A stretch of 64,000 bases of DNA. It comes from a virus. The stretch spans positions 1-64,000 of the IMG/VR virus record IMGVR_UViG_3300045141_000143; one strand, given 5' to 3'. Position numbers and translations under genes: made by a program. Under the pieces are notes generated by a model. The model did not search any database. It was not told where the DNA came from and worked only from the letters and a program-made list of their open reading frames with translations. Below, piece after piece: positions 13,167 to 20,249 of the stretch. Every line of letters starts with the position of its first letter. Within the stretch, counting starts at the first letter, position 1.

Positions 13167-14035
13167 ACGTTTTCTCCCTCGAAGTGATCGGCCAGCTTCA
13201 CCATCCCGACGCGCACCAGCGCGCCGGCGATCTCCTTCCGCATCTGCCGGAAGGTCGAGTAGCCCACGACGGTGCCGCCCAAGCAGATCCAGATCACAGC
13301 CTCCCAGTGCAGCTCGCCGATCGCGGCCGCGGCCTCGCGCGCGATGAGGCAGGCGTCGAGGTTGCTCGAACTGATCGGCTTGCGGAGGAACGGCGCCGTG
13401 TGCACCGAGATGCCGCCGCCGTTGCCCAGGGCTGGCGTCATGGTCTCCAGGCAGTCCCGCAGCGTCTCTGCGGCCTCGTACTCCCGACTGGTGATCGACC
13501 CGGCACGCTGCAGCGCGAGCAGCGGGTCGGCCCGCACGGCCCGCCGCACGATGCGCTGCGGCTGGGTCGGGTCGCGCACCGTGGCGACCGAGACGTCGGC
13601 CTCGCGGATCACCTTCCCGGTGGCGTCGATCACGTCCTGGAGGCGAATGGTGGGCCCGACGTCGACCCCGTAGTGGGGCTCGCGGGGTCGCCGGGGCCGC
13701 GCCCGAGCCTCAGCACGCCTACTCGCGGCTATCAGGAGCGCCATGTCGGGCGGCCGCGGGAGGGGCGCTGGCGGGGCCGCAGGCGGCTTCCGCGGCGCCT
13801 GGCGGTCGACCGGCCAGGGATGCACCGTGGCGGCTCCCTGGACCCAGCGCGGCCCCAGGCGGCGGCAGACCAGGCGCAGCCGGTGCGGCTTCACCTCGCC
13901 GCTCCGGCGCAGCTTGGTGATCTCGATGATCCGATAGACCACCTTGCCCTTGGGCGAGCCCAGCAGCATCCCGACAGCCAAGCCACCCTGGTCCAACCGG
14001 CGAGCGCGAAGCGTGATGATGCGCTCAGTCGGCAT
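13154..14035 (-). CDS. Large hypothetical early protein, terminase-small or DUF6456-like region
   Basis: 293 residues from ATG 14035. Residues 1-75 are basic and strand-rich (KGKVVYRIIEITKLRR), followed by a Pro-rich linker. The C-terminal half carries DPLLALQRAGSITSREYEAA and AETLRDCLETM, then a WEAVIWICLGG helix; such DPL-L---G-I---q--Aae-lR patterns occur in a phage family loosely like DUF6456. Function unknown. A copy of the 13-bp repeat GCGGCTATCAGGA lies within it at 13725. Overlaps the upstream gene by 11 bases. Confidence 0.5.
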   Translation of the reverse strand: MPTERIITLRARRLDQGGLAVGMLLGSPKGKVVYRIIEITKLRRSGEVKPHRLRLVCRRLGPRWVQGAATVHPWPVDRQAPRKPPAAPPAPLPRPPDMALLIAASRRAEARARPRRPREPHYGVDVGPTIRLQDVIDATGKVIREADVSVATVRDPTQPQRIVRRAVRADPLLALQRAGSITSREYEAAETLRDCLETMTPALGNGGGISVHTAPFLRKPISSSNLDACLIAREAAAAIGELHWEAVIWICLGGTVVGYSTFRQMRKEIAGALVRVGMVKLADHFEGENVCAR

Positions 14036-14597
14036 GTTCGAGGTTCTCGACGGTTCTCGGCGGTTTCCGGCGGATCTGATCGCGCAGCATTTGCGCGCGA
14101 TGGCAGCCACCCAGTCCCTGAGCCTCGTAGACAGCGAGGAGCTGCTCGCCGAACAGGTGGTGGGCCTTCGGTCGCGACGGCGGCTGTGGCGCGTCCTCGA
14201 TGGCTGCTGCCTCTGCTGCCAGGGATTTGGCTACCACGGCCTGGGGCAGCAGGTCGACGTGCTGCGGCGCGAACTTGCGGACAGCGGCGGCAAGATAGCT
14301 CACCAACTGCGCGTCGTCCCCGGCCTCGAGGATCCGCCGTTGGATGCCAGCCGGGTCGTCCCACTCGCGGCTGAGTTCGTCGTCCCGCCTGCTCAGTTGT
14401 TCCGACGGCGTCGCCTGGGTGATCGCGGGCAACGGCGGGCGATGTCCCTGCCACCACTCCGACAACCACGCCGCCAGTTCGCCGTAGGTGGGAAATCCTT
14501 TGACCGCGTTCCGCGCGCAGTGCTCCAGGCTCGCCTGCGTGAACGCGCCGTCGGGGAACCGATCGAACAACAGCGGCACGTACGCGGCGAGCTTCAT
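14025..14597 (-). CDS. Replication-associated protein, partner of the DUF1376 gene
   Basis: 190 residues. Start at 14597 chosen for the AGGAG site 6 bases upstream (a longer frame to 14696 lacks one and would overlap the DUF1376 gene). N-terminus MKLAAYVPLLFDRFPDGAFT with FPTYGELAAWLSEWW resembles phage replisome-organiser or helicase-loader accessory proteins. Position directly after the DUF1376 gene supports a lambda P-like place in replication. No AAA motif is present, so it is not itself an ATPase loader. Confidence 0.5.
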   Translation of the reverse strand: MKLAAYVPLLFDRFPDGAFTQASLEHCARNAVKGFPTYGELAAWLSEWWQGHRPPLPAITQATPSEQLSRRDDELSREWDDPAGIQRRILEAGDDAQLVSYLAAAVRKFAPQHVDLLPQAVVAKSLAAEAAAIEDAPQPPSRPKAHHLFGEQLLAVYEAQGLGGCHRAQMLRDQIRRKPPRTVENLEHAD

Positions 14598-14619
14598 CTC
14601 TGACTCCTGGCGAGAGATG

Positions 14620-15255
14620 CTAACCGCCGATAACACGCCGAGAGATTGGCACCACTGTCGCACCACTGGGAGGTGCGTCGGCTTGGTAGTCGGCATCGGC
14701 GTTCTCCATGTCGGCTAGGATGCTGGCGGTGAATCCGTTCCTCGGTTCGCTTCCCTTCACCCCAATTTTATGACCCCCCGTCCGCGTCCCCCCTCCGGGG
14801 GGATAAAAGGGGGGGCTGCTGTTATCTGGTTCTGGTTCTTTCGCGTGCACGCGGGTCCGCGCGCGTGAGTCCGACTCATTTTTGGGATGGCATGTGCCAT
14901 CCTCTGAAATGGCATGTGCCATTTTCCAACGACGTTGAGCGCCTTTCTTTCCAGCGGCTTGCTTGACTTCACTCACATCTCTGGCGCGTTGCCGTTCTGC
15001 GTCTACTCTGCGATGTCTCCAGGCCCCACCTTCTCGACTGAAAAGGGTTATCGCGGGGCCTGCTTGGCGACGCCATTGGGGCACACTGATCTTGGCGATC
15101 CTGGCCAGCGACGCCTCGTCGTCGGGCAGATCGCCGCGTTTGAAATAGTGCATGATTAACAACAGGTAGATCCCATGCTGGAACGCGGTCAGGTGCATCG
15201 TGTCGGCGAGGTAATCGCCAACATTGAATCGCATCCAGTGGTCGGTCGCGGCCAT
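14620..15255 (-). CDS. DUF1376 (YdaU-type) replication initiation protein
   Basis: 211 residues. Residues 5-75 are a clear DUF1376 domain: MRFNVGDYLADTMHLTAFQH, GIYLLLIMHYFKRG, LPDDEASLARIAKIS, W. The rest is a basic, low-complexity linker (KQAAGKKGAQRRWKM) and a Pro/Gly-rich tail with AT-rich, Cys-poor sequence. Such proteins act as origin-binding O-like initiators in many temperate phages. The phage origin may lie within or next to this gene; the tail contains a duplicated ATGGCATGTGCCAT motif near 14888 and 14909. Confidence 0.8.
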   Translation of the reverse strand: MAATDHWMRFNVGDYLADTMHLTAFQHGIYLLLIMHYFKRGDLPDDEASLARIAKISVPQWRRQAGPAITLFSREGGAWRHRRVDAERQRARDVSEVKQAAGKKGAQRRWKMAHAISEDGTCHPKNESDSRARTRVHAKEPEPDNSSPPFYPPGGGTRTGGHKIGVKGSEPRNGFTASILADMENADADYQADAPPSGATVVPISRRVIGG

Positions 15256-15258
15256 CGA

Positions 15259-15828
15259 TCAGAACAACCGTTGCTGGCCGGGCAAGTGCCCGAACTCAGG
15301 GTTCCGTTGCCACACTTCATACTCGCGCCAGAAGATGAGACGCTCCGCCCATTCGTCGGGCGTCATCGTCGATTTCTCAGTGTTGCAAGTGCGGCAGCAT
15401 GGTTTTACATTTGAATCAAAATAAGGCGGTCGGGAACGGTCGATAATGTCCAGGGTGATGTCAGCAAAACCGTTTCCCATCGCGCTGTACAAGCGACGAC
15501 AATAGTCGCACGTATTCGTGTAATCGTGCCGCATCTTATATGCCACTCTGGCGAGATCCCAACCGTAGTAGCGTCGGAACACCTCGACGGATAATCCAAG
15601 GCGCTTTGCATGGAAGGCAATCGTCGACTTTGCCTTGGACACGAACGGATCGTTGCTCTTGTCAGCATCCCGATCATTTTGCTTGCAGCCGATACAAACC
15701 TTTTCCCGGAGAATGTATACATTCTCGCCCCTGCTGACGGTCCCCCTCTTGTGAAACTGGCCGATCCCCCATGTTCCGAAGCATCGAGTGCACTGCTGTG
15801 TGGCGATCGGCTTATGAATGAACGTCAT
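15259..15828 (-). CDS. HNH-like zinc endonuclease
   Basis: 189 residues. Four CxxC pairs: CTRC (13-16), CIGC (45-48), CDYC (107-110) and CRTC (145-148). The second half, ITLDIIDRSRPPYF then NVKPCCRTCNTEKS, is the HNH core with zinc ribbon, although the usual first His (DH) appears as Asp-Ile. The last five residues are QQRLF, a weak QxxLF clamp-binding candidate at the extreme C-terminus. Codons are less GC-biased than in neighbours, hinting at a mobile (homing) origin. Located inside the replication operon. Confidence 0.65.
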   Translation of the reverse strand: MTFIHKPIATQQCTRCFGTWGIGQFHKRGTVSRGENVYILREKVCIGCKQNDRDADKSNDPFVSKAKSTIAFHAKRLGLSVEVFRRYYGWDLARVAYKMRHDYTNTCDYCRRLYSAMGNGFADITLDIIDRSRPPYFDSNVKPCCRTCNTEKSTMTPDEWAERLIFWREYEVWQRNPEFGHLPGQQRLF

Positions 15829-16040
15829 GCCGCCCTCTCATTGCTCATCAGCCCTGCATGGGCCGTGCATAAATTCCGGTCCGGTACGGCACGCTTCAGC
15901 AGGACACCGGCCTCGCGGACGGCAACGCTGCCGATGATGACGACCGTCGCCGGCGCACCACAGCGGCAGCGCCGGGCGGCGAAGCGCGCAGCCAGTCCTC
16001 CCTGGTAGGCATCCAGGTCGGCTTGCTGCGCGGGCGTCAT
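15825..16040 (-). CDS. Small zinc-binding protein, paralogue of 28853-29092
   Basis: 71 residues from ATG 16040, overlapping the stop of the 18-residue membrane peptide (ATGA). The core ARRCRCGAPATVVIIGSVAV followed by a late CTAHA makes a CxC...CxxH zinc site. The same design, ARRCQCGAQATVFVISKVEK and CAEHA, is in the last-but-one late region gene at 28853. No family recognised; the paralogy links early and late operons. Confidence 0.6.
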   Translation of the reverse strand: MTPAQQADLDAYQGGLAARFAARRCRCGAPATVVIIGSVAVREAGVLLKRAVPDRNLCTAHAGLMSNERAA

Positions 16041-16093
16041 GAGACGGCCGCGATCAGCAGGACGAAGAAGCCGATGACGATCCAGAGTTTCAT
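16037..16093 (-). CDS. 18-residue single-pass membrane peptide
   Basis: Reads MKLWIVIGFFVLLIAAVS: one Lys, then an uninterrupted hydrophobic stretch long enough for a membrane helix. Its ATG overlaps the stop of the upstream gene (ATGA at 16090-16093) and its TGA overlaps the ATG of the downstream gene (16037-16040), so it is precisely fitted into a coupled gene chain. That double coupling is the main argument that it is translated. Confidence 0.5.
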   Translation of the reverse strand: MKLWIVIGFFVLLIAAVS

Positions 16094-16470
16094 GGCCGCA
16101 ACTCCGCATCGAAGAGCGAGAGCTGCGGACGCGGCCCTGGGTGCTTCAACTCGGTCGCTCGCAAGATCCCCAATGGGGTGATCCGCCACACGATCGCGCT
16201 CGACCCGGAGGGAGCGGGACGCCTCACCAGGCTGTCGGCGATGTAGCCCATGTCGCGCAACTCACCGCGTCGCTTGCCCGCGCTGGTCTGCTGACGCCCC
16301 ACCAACATGCCAAGCTCGAAATCGGTAAGCCCGCTCGGATGACCGTAGTGGACGAGGAGGACGCGGACGCGGTCGATGCTTCGCGTGGACGGACTTCTCG
16401 CCGCTGCCTTGTGAGAGGTTTCAGGATCGGTGGGTCTCGCTCCAGGCCCCGGCCCAACCGTCTCCATCAC
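16090..16470 (-). CDS. Winged-helix protein with C-terminal QLSLF clamp motif
   Basis: 126 residues. PETSHKAAARS (15-25) then a winged-helix-like region: LTDFELGMLVGRQQTSAGKR, RGELRDMGYI, and IVWRITPLG as wing. Residues 111-120 read PGPRPQLSLF in a disordered tail; QLSLF is a consensus beta-clamp binding peptide. Similar phage proteins are annotated as helix-turn-helix or Xis-like. I infer DNA binding plus clamp tethering. Overlaps RuvC-like gene by 4 bases. Confidence 0.65.
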   Translation of the reverse strand: MMETVGPGPGARPTDPETSHKAAARSPSTRSIDRVRVLLVHYGHPSGLTDFELGMLVGRQQTSAGKRRGELRDMGYIADSLVRRPAPSGSSAIVWRITPLGILRATELKHPGPRPQLSLFDAELRP

Positions 16471-16967
16471 ACAAGCTCCCGACGCACGACGTGCCGGACC
16501 GCAAATTCCCAGCCGCAGCAGGCGTCAGCGATGTTGTCGTTCTTGGTGTCGATGCCGCGCTGCTGCGCCCAGCGGACAACGACGCCCTTGACCGTGCCCT
16601 TTGGGAACTGGCCACAGCCCAGCACCTCTTGGCGGATGGTCTGCGGTTCGTTCTCGGCGCAGCGGATGCCAAGCTCGGCGCACTCGCCCTCGACGTAGGC
16701 ATCGAGGCCATACTGCTGGCGGATGACGCGAAGGGGATCGTCGGTGAAGTGGGCGAGCGGCGCCTCTTTGAACACGAGGCTCGGCTGGTACTTCACCAGT
16801 GCCTCGACGAAGATGGTGCGGAAGGCGTTCAGCCGGTCGCCCAGGTACTTCTGCGGCAGGAGCCACACGCCCCACGCCGCCGGAAGCTTTAGGTCCGTCG
16901 TCCCGTAGGCCCACCCGCAGTTCGAGCTAAGATCGAGTGATAGGACTCCTCCTCGCGCTGCCACCAC
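16467..16967 (-). CDS. RuvC-like Holliday junction resolvase
   Basis: 166 residues. LSLDLSSNCGWAYG (9-22) supplies the first catalytic Asp (D12) in the RNase H-fold strand, LVFKEAPLAHF (65-75) the catalytic Glu (E69), and NDNIADACCGWEFAVRH (143-159) the last acidic pair. This order fits phage RuvC-type resolvases that cut branched DNA in late replication or before packaging. Length normal. Lies between the QLSLF winged-helix protein and the QLNLF protein. Confidence 0.8.
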   Translation of the reverse strand: MVAARGGVLSLDLSSNCGWAYGTTDLKLPAAWGVWLLPQKYLGDRLNAFRTIFVEALVKYQPSLVFKEAPLAHFTDDPLRVIRQQYGLDAYVEGECAELGIRCAENEPQTIRQEVLGCGQFPKGTVKGVVVRWAQQRGIDTKNDNIADACCGWEFAVRHVVRRELV

Positions 16968-16973
16968 ACACGG

Positions 16974-17633
16974 CTAGTGCAGGGGTAGCGGTGGTTCGTT
17001 CTCGCTGGTGGCGGTTGCGGCTGGCGGCACTGAGGGCGGGCGGCCGCGCTTGCGACCAGGGTTCGCCGTGGTCGAGCCGGTCGCCGGCGGCGCCTTGGCC
17101 TTGCGGGGCTTGCCGGTGGCGACCTTGGCGTTCTTGTCGAGGCCCTTGGCGATCTCCTTCTGGCCGCGCTTCCAGCCCTTCATCCAGAGCGCGTAAGCCT
17201 TGTCGCCTGGCTTGCCGACTGCGGTCTCGTTCCCGAAACCCCGACGACCGGCCACGAACCCAGCCTCCTCTGCCTCGAATTCGGCGTGCTGCTCGCGCGC
17301 CTTGGTGGTCGGCTCGACGTCCTTGACCTCGTTGAACAGGTTGAGCTGCATCGCGAACTCGGCCTTCTCGATCCGGCCGTAGCGGAACACATCGCGAAAA
17401 TGAGCAACCGCGGTTTCCGGCTCCTGGCGGCGCAGCTGGATGACTTCGATCAGGGCTTTGACGTTGATGCCATGTCCTTTCCAGCGCTTGCAGACGTTCC
17501 GGTGATCGCCCTGGGACTTCTCCAGAGCGGCTTTGCTCGCGGTGATCTCCCGCCGCGCTTCGAGCACAACTTCTGGCGGCACGATCCCGATCTGGCTCTC
17601 GGACCCGTTAGAATTTTTTAACCGTGCTGCCAT
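16974..17633 (-). CDS. QLNLF-bearing early protein with RMF-like patch
   Basis: 219 residues. Residues 20-95 are helical (REITASKAALEKSQGDH, then GHGINVKALIEVIQLRR), reminiscent of GapR/DUF2312-type DNA-binding helices. Residues 94-101 read FAMQLNLF with QLNLF a beta-clamp binding pentapeptide. A following segment GKPGDKAYALWMKGWKRGQ resembles the RMF/CrpP WxxGW pattern. The C-terminus is Lys/Pro/Ala-rich. First gene after cro in the leftward operon; a CTGTGCA palindrome lies just upstream (17660). Confidence 0.55.
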   Translation of the reverse strand: MAARLKNSNGSESQIGIVPPEVVLEARREITASKAALEKSQGDHRNVCKRWKGHGINVKALIEVIQLRRQEPETAVAHFRDVFRYGRIEKAEFAMQLNLFNEVKDVEPTTKAREQHAEFEAEEAGFVAGRRGFGNETAVGKPGDKAYALWMKGWKRGQKEIAKGLDKNAKVATGKPRKAKAPPATGSTTANPGRKRGRPPSVPPAATATSENEPPLPLH

Positions 17634-17659
17634 TGTAGCCCCCTTCTAGTTCTTGTAAT

Positions 17660-17676
17660 CTGTGCACAATGCACAG
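17660..17676. promoter_or_regulatory. Operator candidate CTGTGCA-N3-TGCACAG
   Basis: Perfect 7-bp inverted repeat with CAA spacer, in the 89-base gap between the cro-like gene and the QLNLF gene. The core GTGCA-N3-TGCAC occurs again at 26226 and 26326 in another regulatory region, so one regulator may bind all three. Confidence 0.5.
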
Positions 17677-17722
17677 ACGTAAGTGCCTCGATTCGCTGCT
17701 TGATGGCGCCGCAGTAGGTTCT

Positions 17723-18037
17723 TCAGACTCTGACGGCATCACTTGGAGTAATTCGATGTTCGACGGGCTTCTCAGGTTTCACGCGCTTCCGGCGGCGCTT
17801 TTTGGCGCGCTCCCGGTGGCGTTTGGCGTGGACGCCCTCAGCGGCGGCGGCGAGGAGTTCCATGCTGATGCCACGGATCTTGTTGCGTTTTGCCGACGCC
17901 ATGAGCGCGGACCAGTACTCGTAAGGCACGGAGTTCCGCCGCTTCCAGGCCATCACCGTGTCGTACGGGACCGCCAACTCGTCGCTGATTCGCGCGAGCG
18001 AAGGCCAGAGCGACAGCAGGTTGGCAAAGCTTTGCAT
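17723..18037 (-). CDS. Cro-like repressor, carph-isopro domain
   Basis: 104 residues. Residues 6-65, LLSLWPSLARISDELAVPYD then TVMAWKRRNSVPYEYWSALM, match the carph-isopro helix-turn-helix domain common in alphaproteobacterial prophages (iwP-sl-elA--lg-----v--Wk-R--IP--yW). The C-terminus is a very basic AKKRRRKRVKPEKP tail. Divergently oriented to the CI-like gene with only 38 bases between the start codons, and first in the leftward replication operon, as expected for Cro. Confidence 0.8.
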   Translation of the reverse strand: MQSFANLLSLWPSLARISDELAVPYDTVMAWKRRNSVPYEYWSALMASAKRNKIRGISMELLAAAAEGVHAKRHRERAKKRRRKRVKPEKPVEHRITPSDAVRV

Positions 18038-18053
18038 GGCGCACGATTGCGCC
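18038..18053. promoter_or_regulatory. Operator candidate between cro-like and CI-like genes
   Basis: GGCGC (18038-18042), six-base spacer, GCGCC (18049-18053). It fills most of the 38-base gap between the two divergent starts, so the promoters must extend into the opposing reading frames. The GGAAGGGGGG ribosome site for the CI-like gene follows at 18055. Confidence 0.5.
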
Positions 18054-18075
18054 GGGAAGGGGGGTAGGTCAAGTG

Positions 18076-19008
18076 ATGGCTGAGGACTACGACACTCTGG
18101 GCCGACGCCTGCGTACGGTCCGCCTGGGGCTCGGGCTGGACCAACAGGTCGTCTCCAAGGCGCTCGGAATAGCGCCGACAGTGATCTCGAAGCACGAACA
18201 TGACCGCCGCAATGTCAGCGAGGAGGCCGCGCTTCGGTATGCCAAATACTACGGCATCCCGGTCGAACATCTGCTCGATGCGCCGAAAGAAAAGCGGCCA
18301 CCGAAAGATGTTGATGTGATCCCACGTTTCCAGGGGGAACCGAAGTCGCGAGGCGAGCGTTTAGAACGACTGCGGCAATCTCGCGGCTTTATGAAGCTCG
18401 CTCCGACTGCGCGTATGATAGGCATCAATCCCACGACAATGACGCACCACGAGAAAGGTTTGCGCGAAATCACACGCCAAGCGGCTGAACTTTATGCACG
18501 TTTTTTCCACGTCCCGGCTGGTTTCATTCTGTTCGGTGATGATTGTCCAACTGAGAATTATGCCGATATAGTTGGAGAAATAAGAGCCAGAGGTCGGGTA
18601 GTTATGACCCACGGTAACGACGAGCATGGCGAGGTCCGCCGCGTTCCCACACCATCAGGACTGGTAAGCGGCACCACGGCGAGCGGAGAGCAACCCAAGC
18701 TTGTCGCCTTCGTTGTCATCGGTGACGACCTGTATCCGGCCTACTTTCACGGCGATGTGGTGGTGGTTGCGAAGGATCACGGGCCGATAGTTCCAATTGA
18801 TGTCAATGGGCGTGAGTGCATCGTGACGACGGCGTCCGGTGAGAACCTGCTCGGCATCATCAAATCGGAGGGCGGCGAATACTATTCGATCGTCGGCCCG
18901 CACGCGCCGCCACAGTTCCACATCCGGCTCCTCAGTGCAGAGCCGGTGCTGCAAATCTTCCGGGGTTTGCTGCGCACCCTCTCGCGTGGCGGCAACGGCG
19001 AAGGTTGA
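18076..19008 (+). CDS. CI-like repressor with two helix-turn-helix domains and S24-like C-terminus
   Basis: 310 residues from ATG 18076 (GTG one codon earlier). Domain 1 (about 8-65): LGRRLRTVRLGLGLDQQVVS, IAPTVISKHEHDRRNVS. Domain 2 (about 93-147): RLERLRQSRGF, INPTTMTHHEKGLREIT. C-terminal domain (about 209-295) has the LexA/CI dimerisation pattern AFVVIGDDLYPAYFHGDVVVV, but the catalytic Ser position (GDSMxP in S24 peptidases) is Asp-Leu, so self-cleavage should not occur by the usual route. Two XRE domains in one repressor are uncommon. It heads the operon with exonuclease and RecA-like genes. Confidence 0.8.
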   Translation: MAEDYDTLGRRLRTVRLGLGLDQQVVSKALGIAPTVISKHEHDRRNVSEEAALRYAKYYGIPVEHLLDAPKEKRPPKDVDVIPRFQGEPKSRGERLERLRQSRGFMKLAPTARMIGINPTTMTHHEKGLREITRQAAELYARFFHVPAGFILFGDDCPTENYADIVGEIRARGRVVMTHGNDEHGEVRRVPTPSGLVSGTTASGEQPKLVAFVVIGDDLYPAYFHGDVVVVAKDHGPIVPIDVNGRECIVTTASGENLLGIIKSEGGEYYSIVGPHAPPQFHIRLLSAEPVLQIFRGLLRTLSRGGNGEG

Positions 19009-19038
19009 CGAGGCTTTGCATCTTGCACAGGATGCGGC

Positions 19039-19992
19039 ATGGCTCGACCACGCCGCCTCCGAAAGCCCGGCATCTATGCACTGACGGCCAGCGAATATCT
19101 GGCTGATCCCTGCGCCCGGCCATCGCTCAATCGCGGCATCGCCCAGCGCCTGGTGGAGCGGTCGCCCGCTCATGCCTGGATGGCCCACCCGCGCTACGGC
19201 GGCGCATCGGACGACGACGGCGATGACGACACGATGGACGTGGGCAGCGCGGTGCACGCGGCATTTTTGCTGGGTGACGACCTGATCGCGGAGTTCCCGT
19301 TCTCCTCCTGGCGATCGGATGCTGCCAGGGCCCGACGTGCCGGCGCGAGGGCTGCCGGGAAGATCCCACTGCTGTCCGAGAAGGCCGCGATCGTGCGGGC
19401 GCTGCTCGATCAGCTCTACCTGTTCCGAAACATGACCGGGGCCTTTACCCGTGGCAAGCCCGAGCAGACCGTGCTCTGGCGTGAGGGCGAGGTTTACTGC
19501 CGGGCTAAACCAGACTGGCTCCCCGACGATCCGACCGCGCCGCTGTGGGATCTGAAGGTGACCAACGGCGTCGCGTCGGCCGGAGCCTGGAAGTATCGCG
19601 CCTACGAGGTTGCCGCCGACATCCAGGCGGTGATGTACGTGCGCGGGGTGGCGAAGGTGCGCAACCGCTCGCCGGACGGGATGCGGTTCTGCGTCATCGA
19701 GCAGGCCCCGCCGCACGGCATCCGGGTGTTCCGCTGGTCCGGTGAGGCTGAGGAGATCGCGCTGGCCAAGTTCGAGCGCGCGGTGGAGTTGTGGGGCGAG
19801 TGCCAGGCCAAGGACCGCTGGCCCAGCTACCCCACCGACGAGGTGTTCCTCGATCCTGCCTACGGCGCGCGGGACGATTGGGCGGCGTTCACCGCATCGG
19901 CCAAGGGCCTCGACCCGCAGACCCAGGCGCAGCGCCAGAAGGATGCTGCCGTGGCCGATAAGATCGTCGCACAGCACAACTGGGGAGGCTGA
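19039..19992 (+). CDS. PD-(D/E)XK exonuclease, RecE-like (DUF3799)
   Basis: 317 residues, ATG 19039. N-terminal LTASEYLADPCARPSL plus RLVERSPAHAWMAHPR is the conserved entry of the PDDEXK_12 (DUF3799) group. Catalytic core: EQTVLWREGEVYCRAKPDW (E142, D159), then PLWDLKVT with D171-x-K173, then a helix with YEVAADIQAVMY. Predicted 5'-3' exonuclease generating single strands for recombination; the ATPase at 20246 is its likely partner. 30 bases after the CI-like gene, in the same operon. Confidence 0.85.
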   Translation: MARPRRLRKPGIYALTASEYLADPCARPSLNRGIAQRLVERSPAHAWMAHPRYGGASDDDGDDDTMDVGSAVHAAFLLGDDLIAEFPFSSWRSDAARARRAGARAAGKIPLLSEKAAIVRALLDQLYLFRNMTGAFTRGKPEQTVLWREGEVYCRAKPDWLPDDPTAPLWDLKVTNGVASAGAWKYRAYEVAADIQAVMYVRGVAKVRNRSPDGMRFCVIEQAPPHGIRVFRWSGEAEEIALAKFERAVELWGECQAKDRWPSYPTDEVFLDPAYGARDDWAAFTASAKGLDPQTQAQRQKDAAVADKIVAQHNWGG

Positions 19993-19994
19993 GG

Positions 19995-20249
19995 ATGCTG
20001 AAAGCAGCCGTGATGGGAACCAATGGTCGCGCGCTTTTGGTGCTCGGCTTGTCCTACGCCAACCTTGACCATCTTCGATCGGGACCGGGCGACTCATTCC
20101 TCAAGGTCGACGGCAGCCGGTTGGGTCTGGACATCGACGTCATGATCTTCTCCGGCGCGACCGAGGCCGACATGGCGGGGACCATCGTCAAGGCCGATGG
20201 CATCGGTCCCGACACCACGGTCATCATCGACCCGAAGCTGAAATCATGA
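19995..20249 (+). CDS. Small conserved phage protein
   Basis: 84 residues. MGTNGRALLVLGLSYANLDH near the start and GLDIDVMIFSGATEADM followed by DTTVIIDPKL at the end. Small alpha/beta protein seen between exonuclease and Sak4-like genes in related phages; role unknown. Starts 2 bases after the exonuclease stop and overlaps the ATPase gene. Confidence 0.65.
   Translation: MLKAAVMGTNGRALLVLGLSYANLDHLRSGPGDSFLKVDGSRLGLDIDVMIFSGATEADMAGTIVKADGIGPDTTVIIDPKLKS

Noticed and set aside
13184-14374. 396-residue + strand frame
   Set aside because: It is antisense to the leftward genes at 13154-14597, which have ribosome sites, sensible overlaps and domain-like sequence; its own product is Arg/Pro/Gly low complexity.
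15259-15828. Homing intron or intein around the HNH-like gene
   Set aside because: Neighbouring genes are intact and no split gene flanks it, so a free-standing nuclease is the simpler reading.
18655-20097. 480-residue - strand frame
   Set aside because: Antisense to the CI-like repressor C-terminus and the PD-(D/E)XK nuclease, both with clear motifs. Long open antisense frames are expected in GC-rich DNA.
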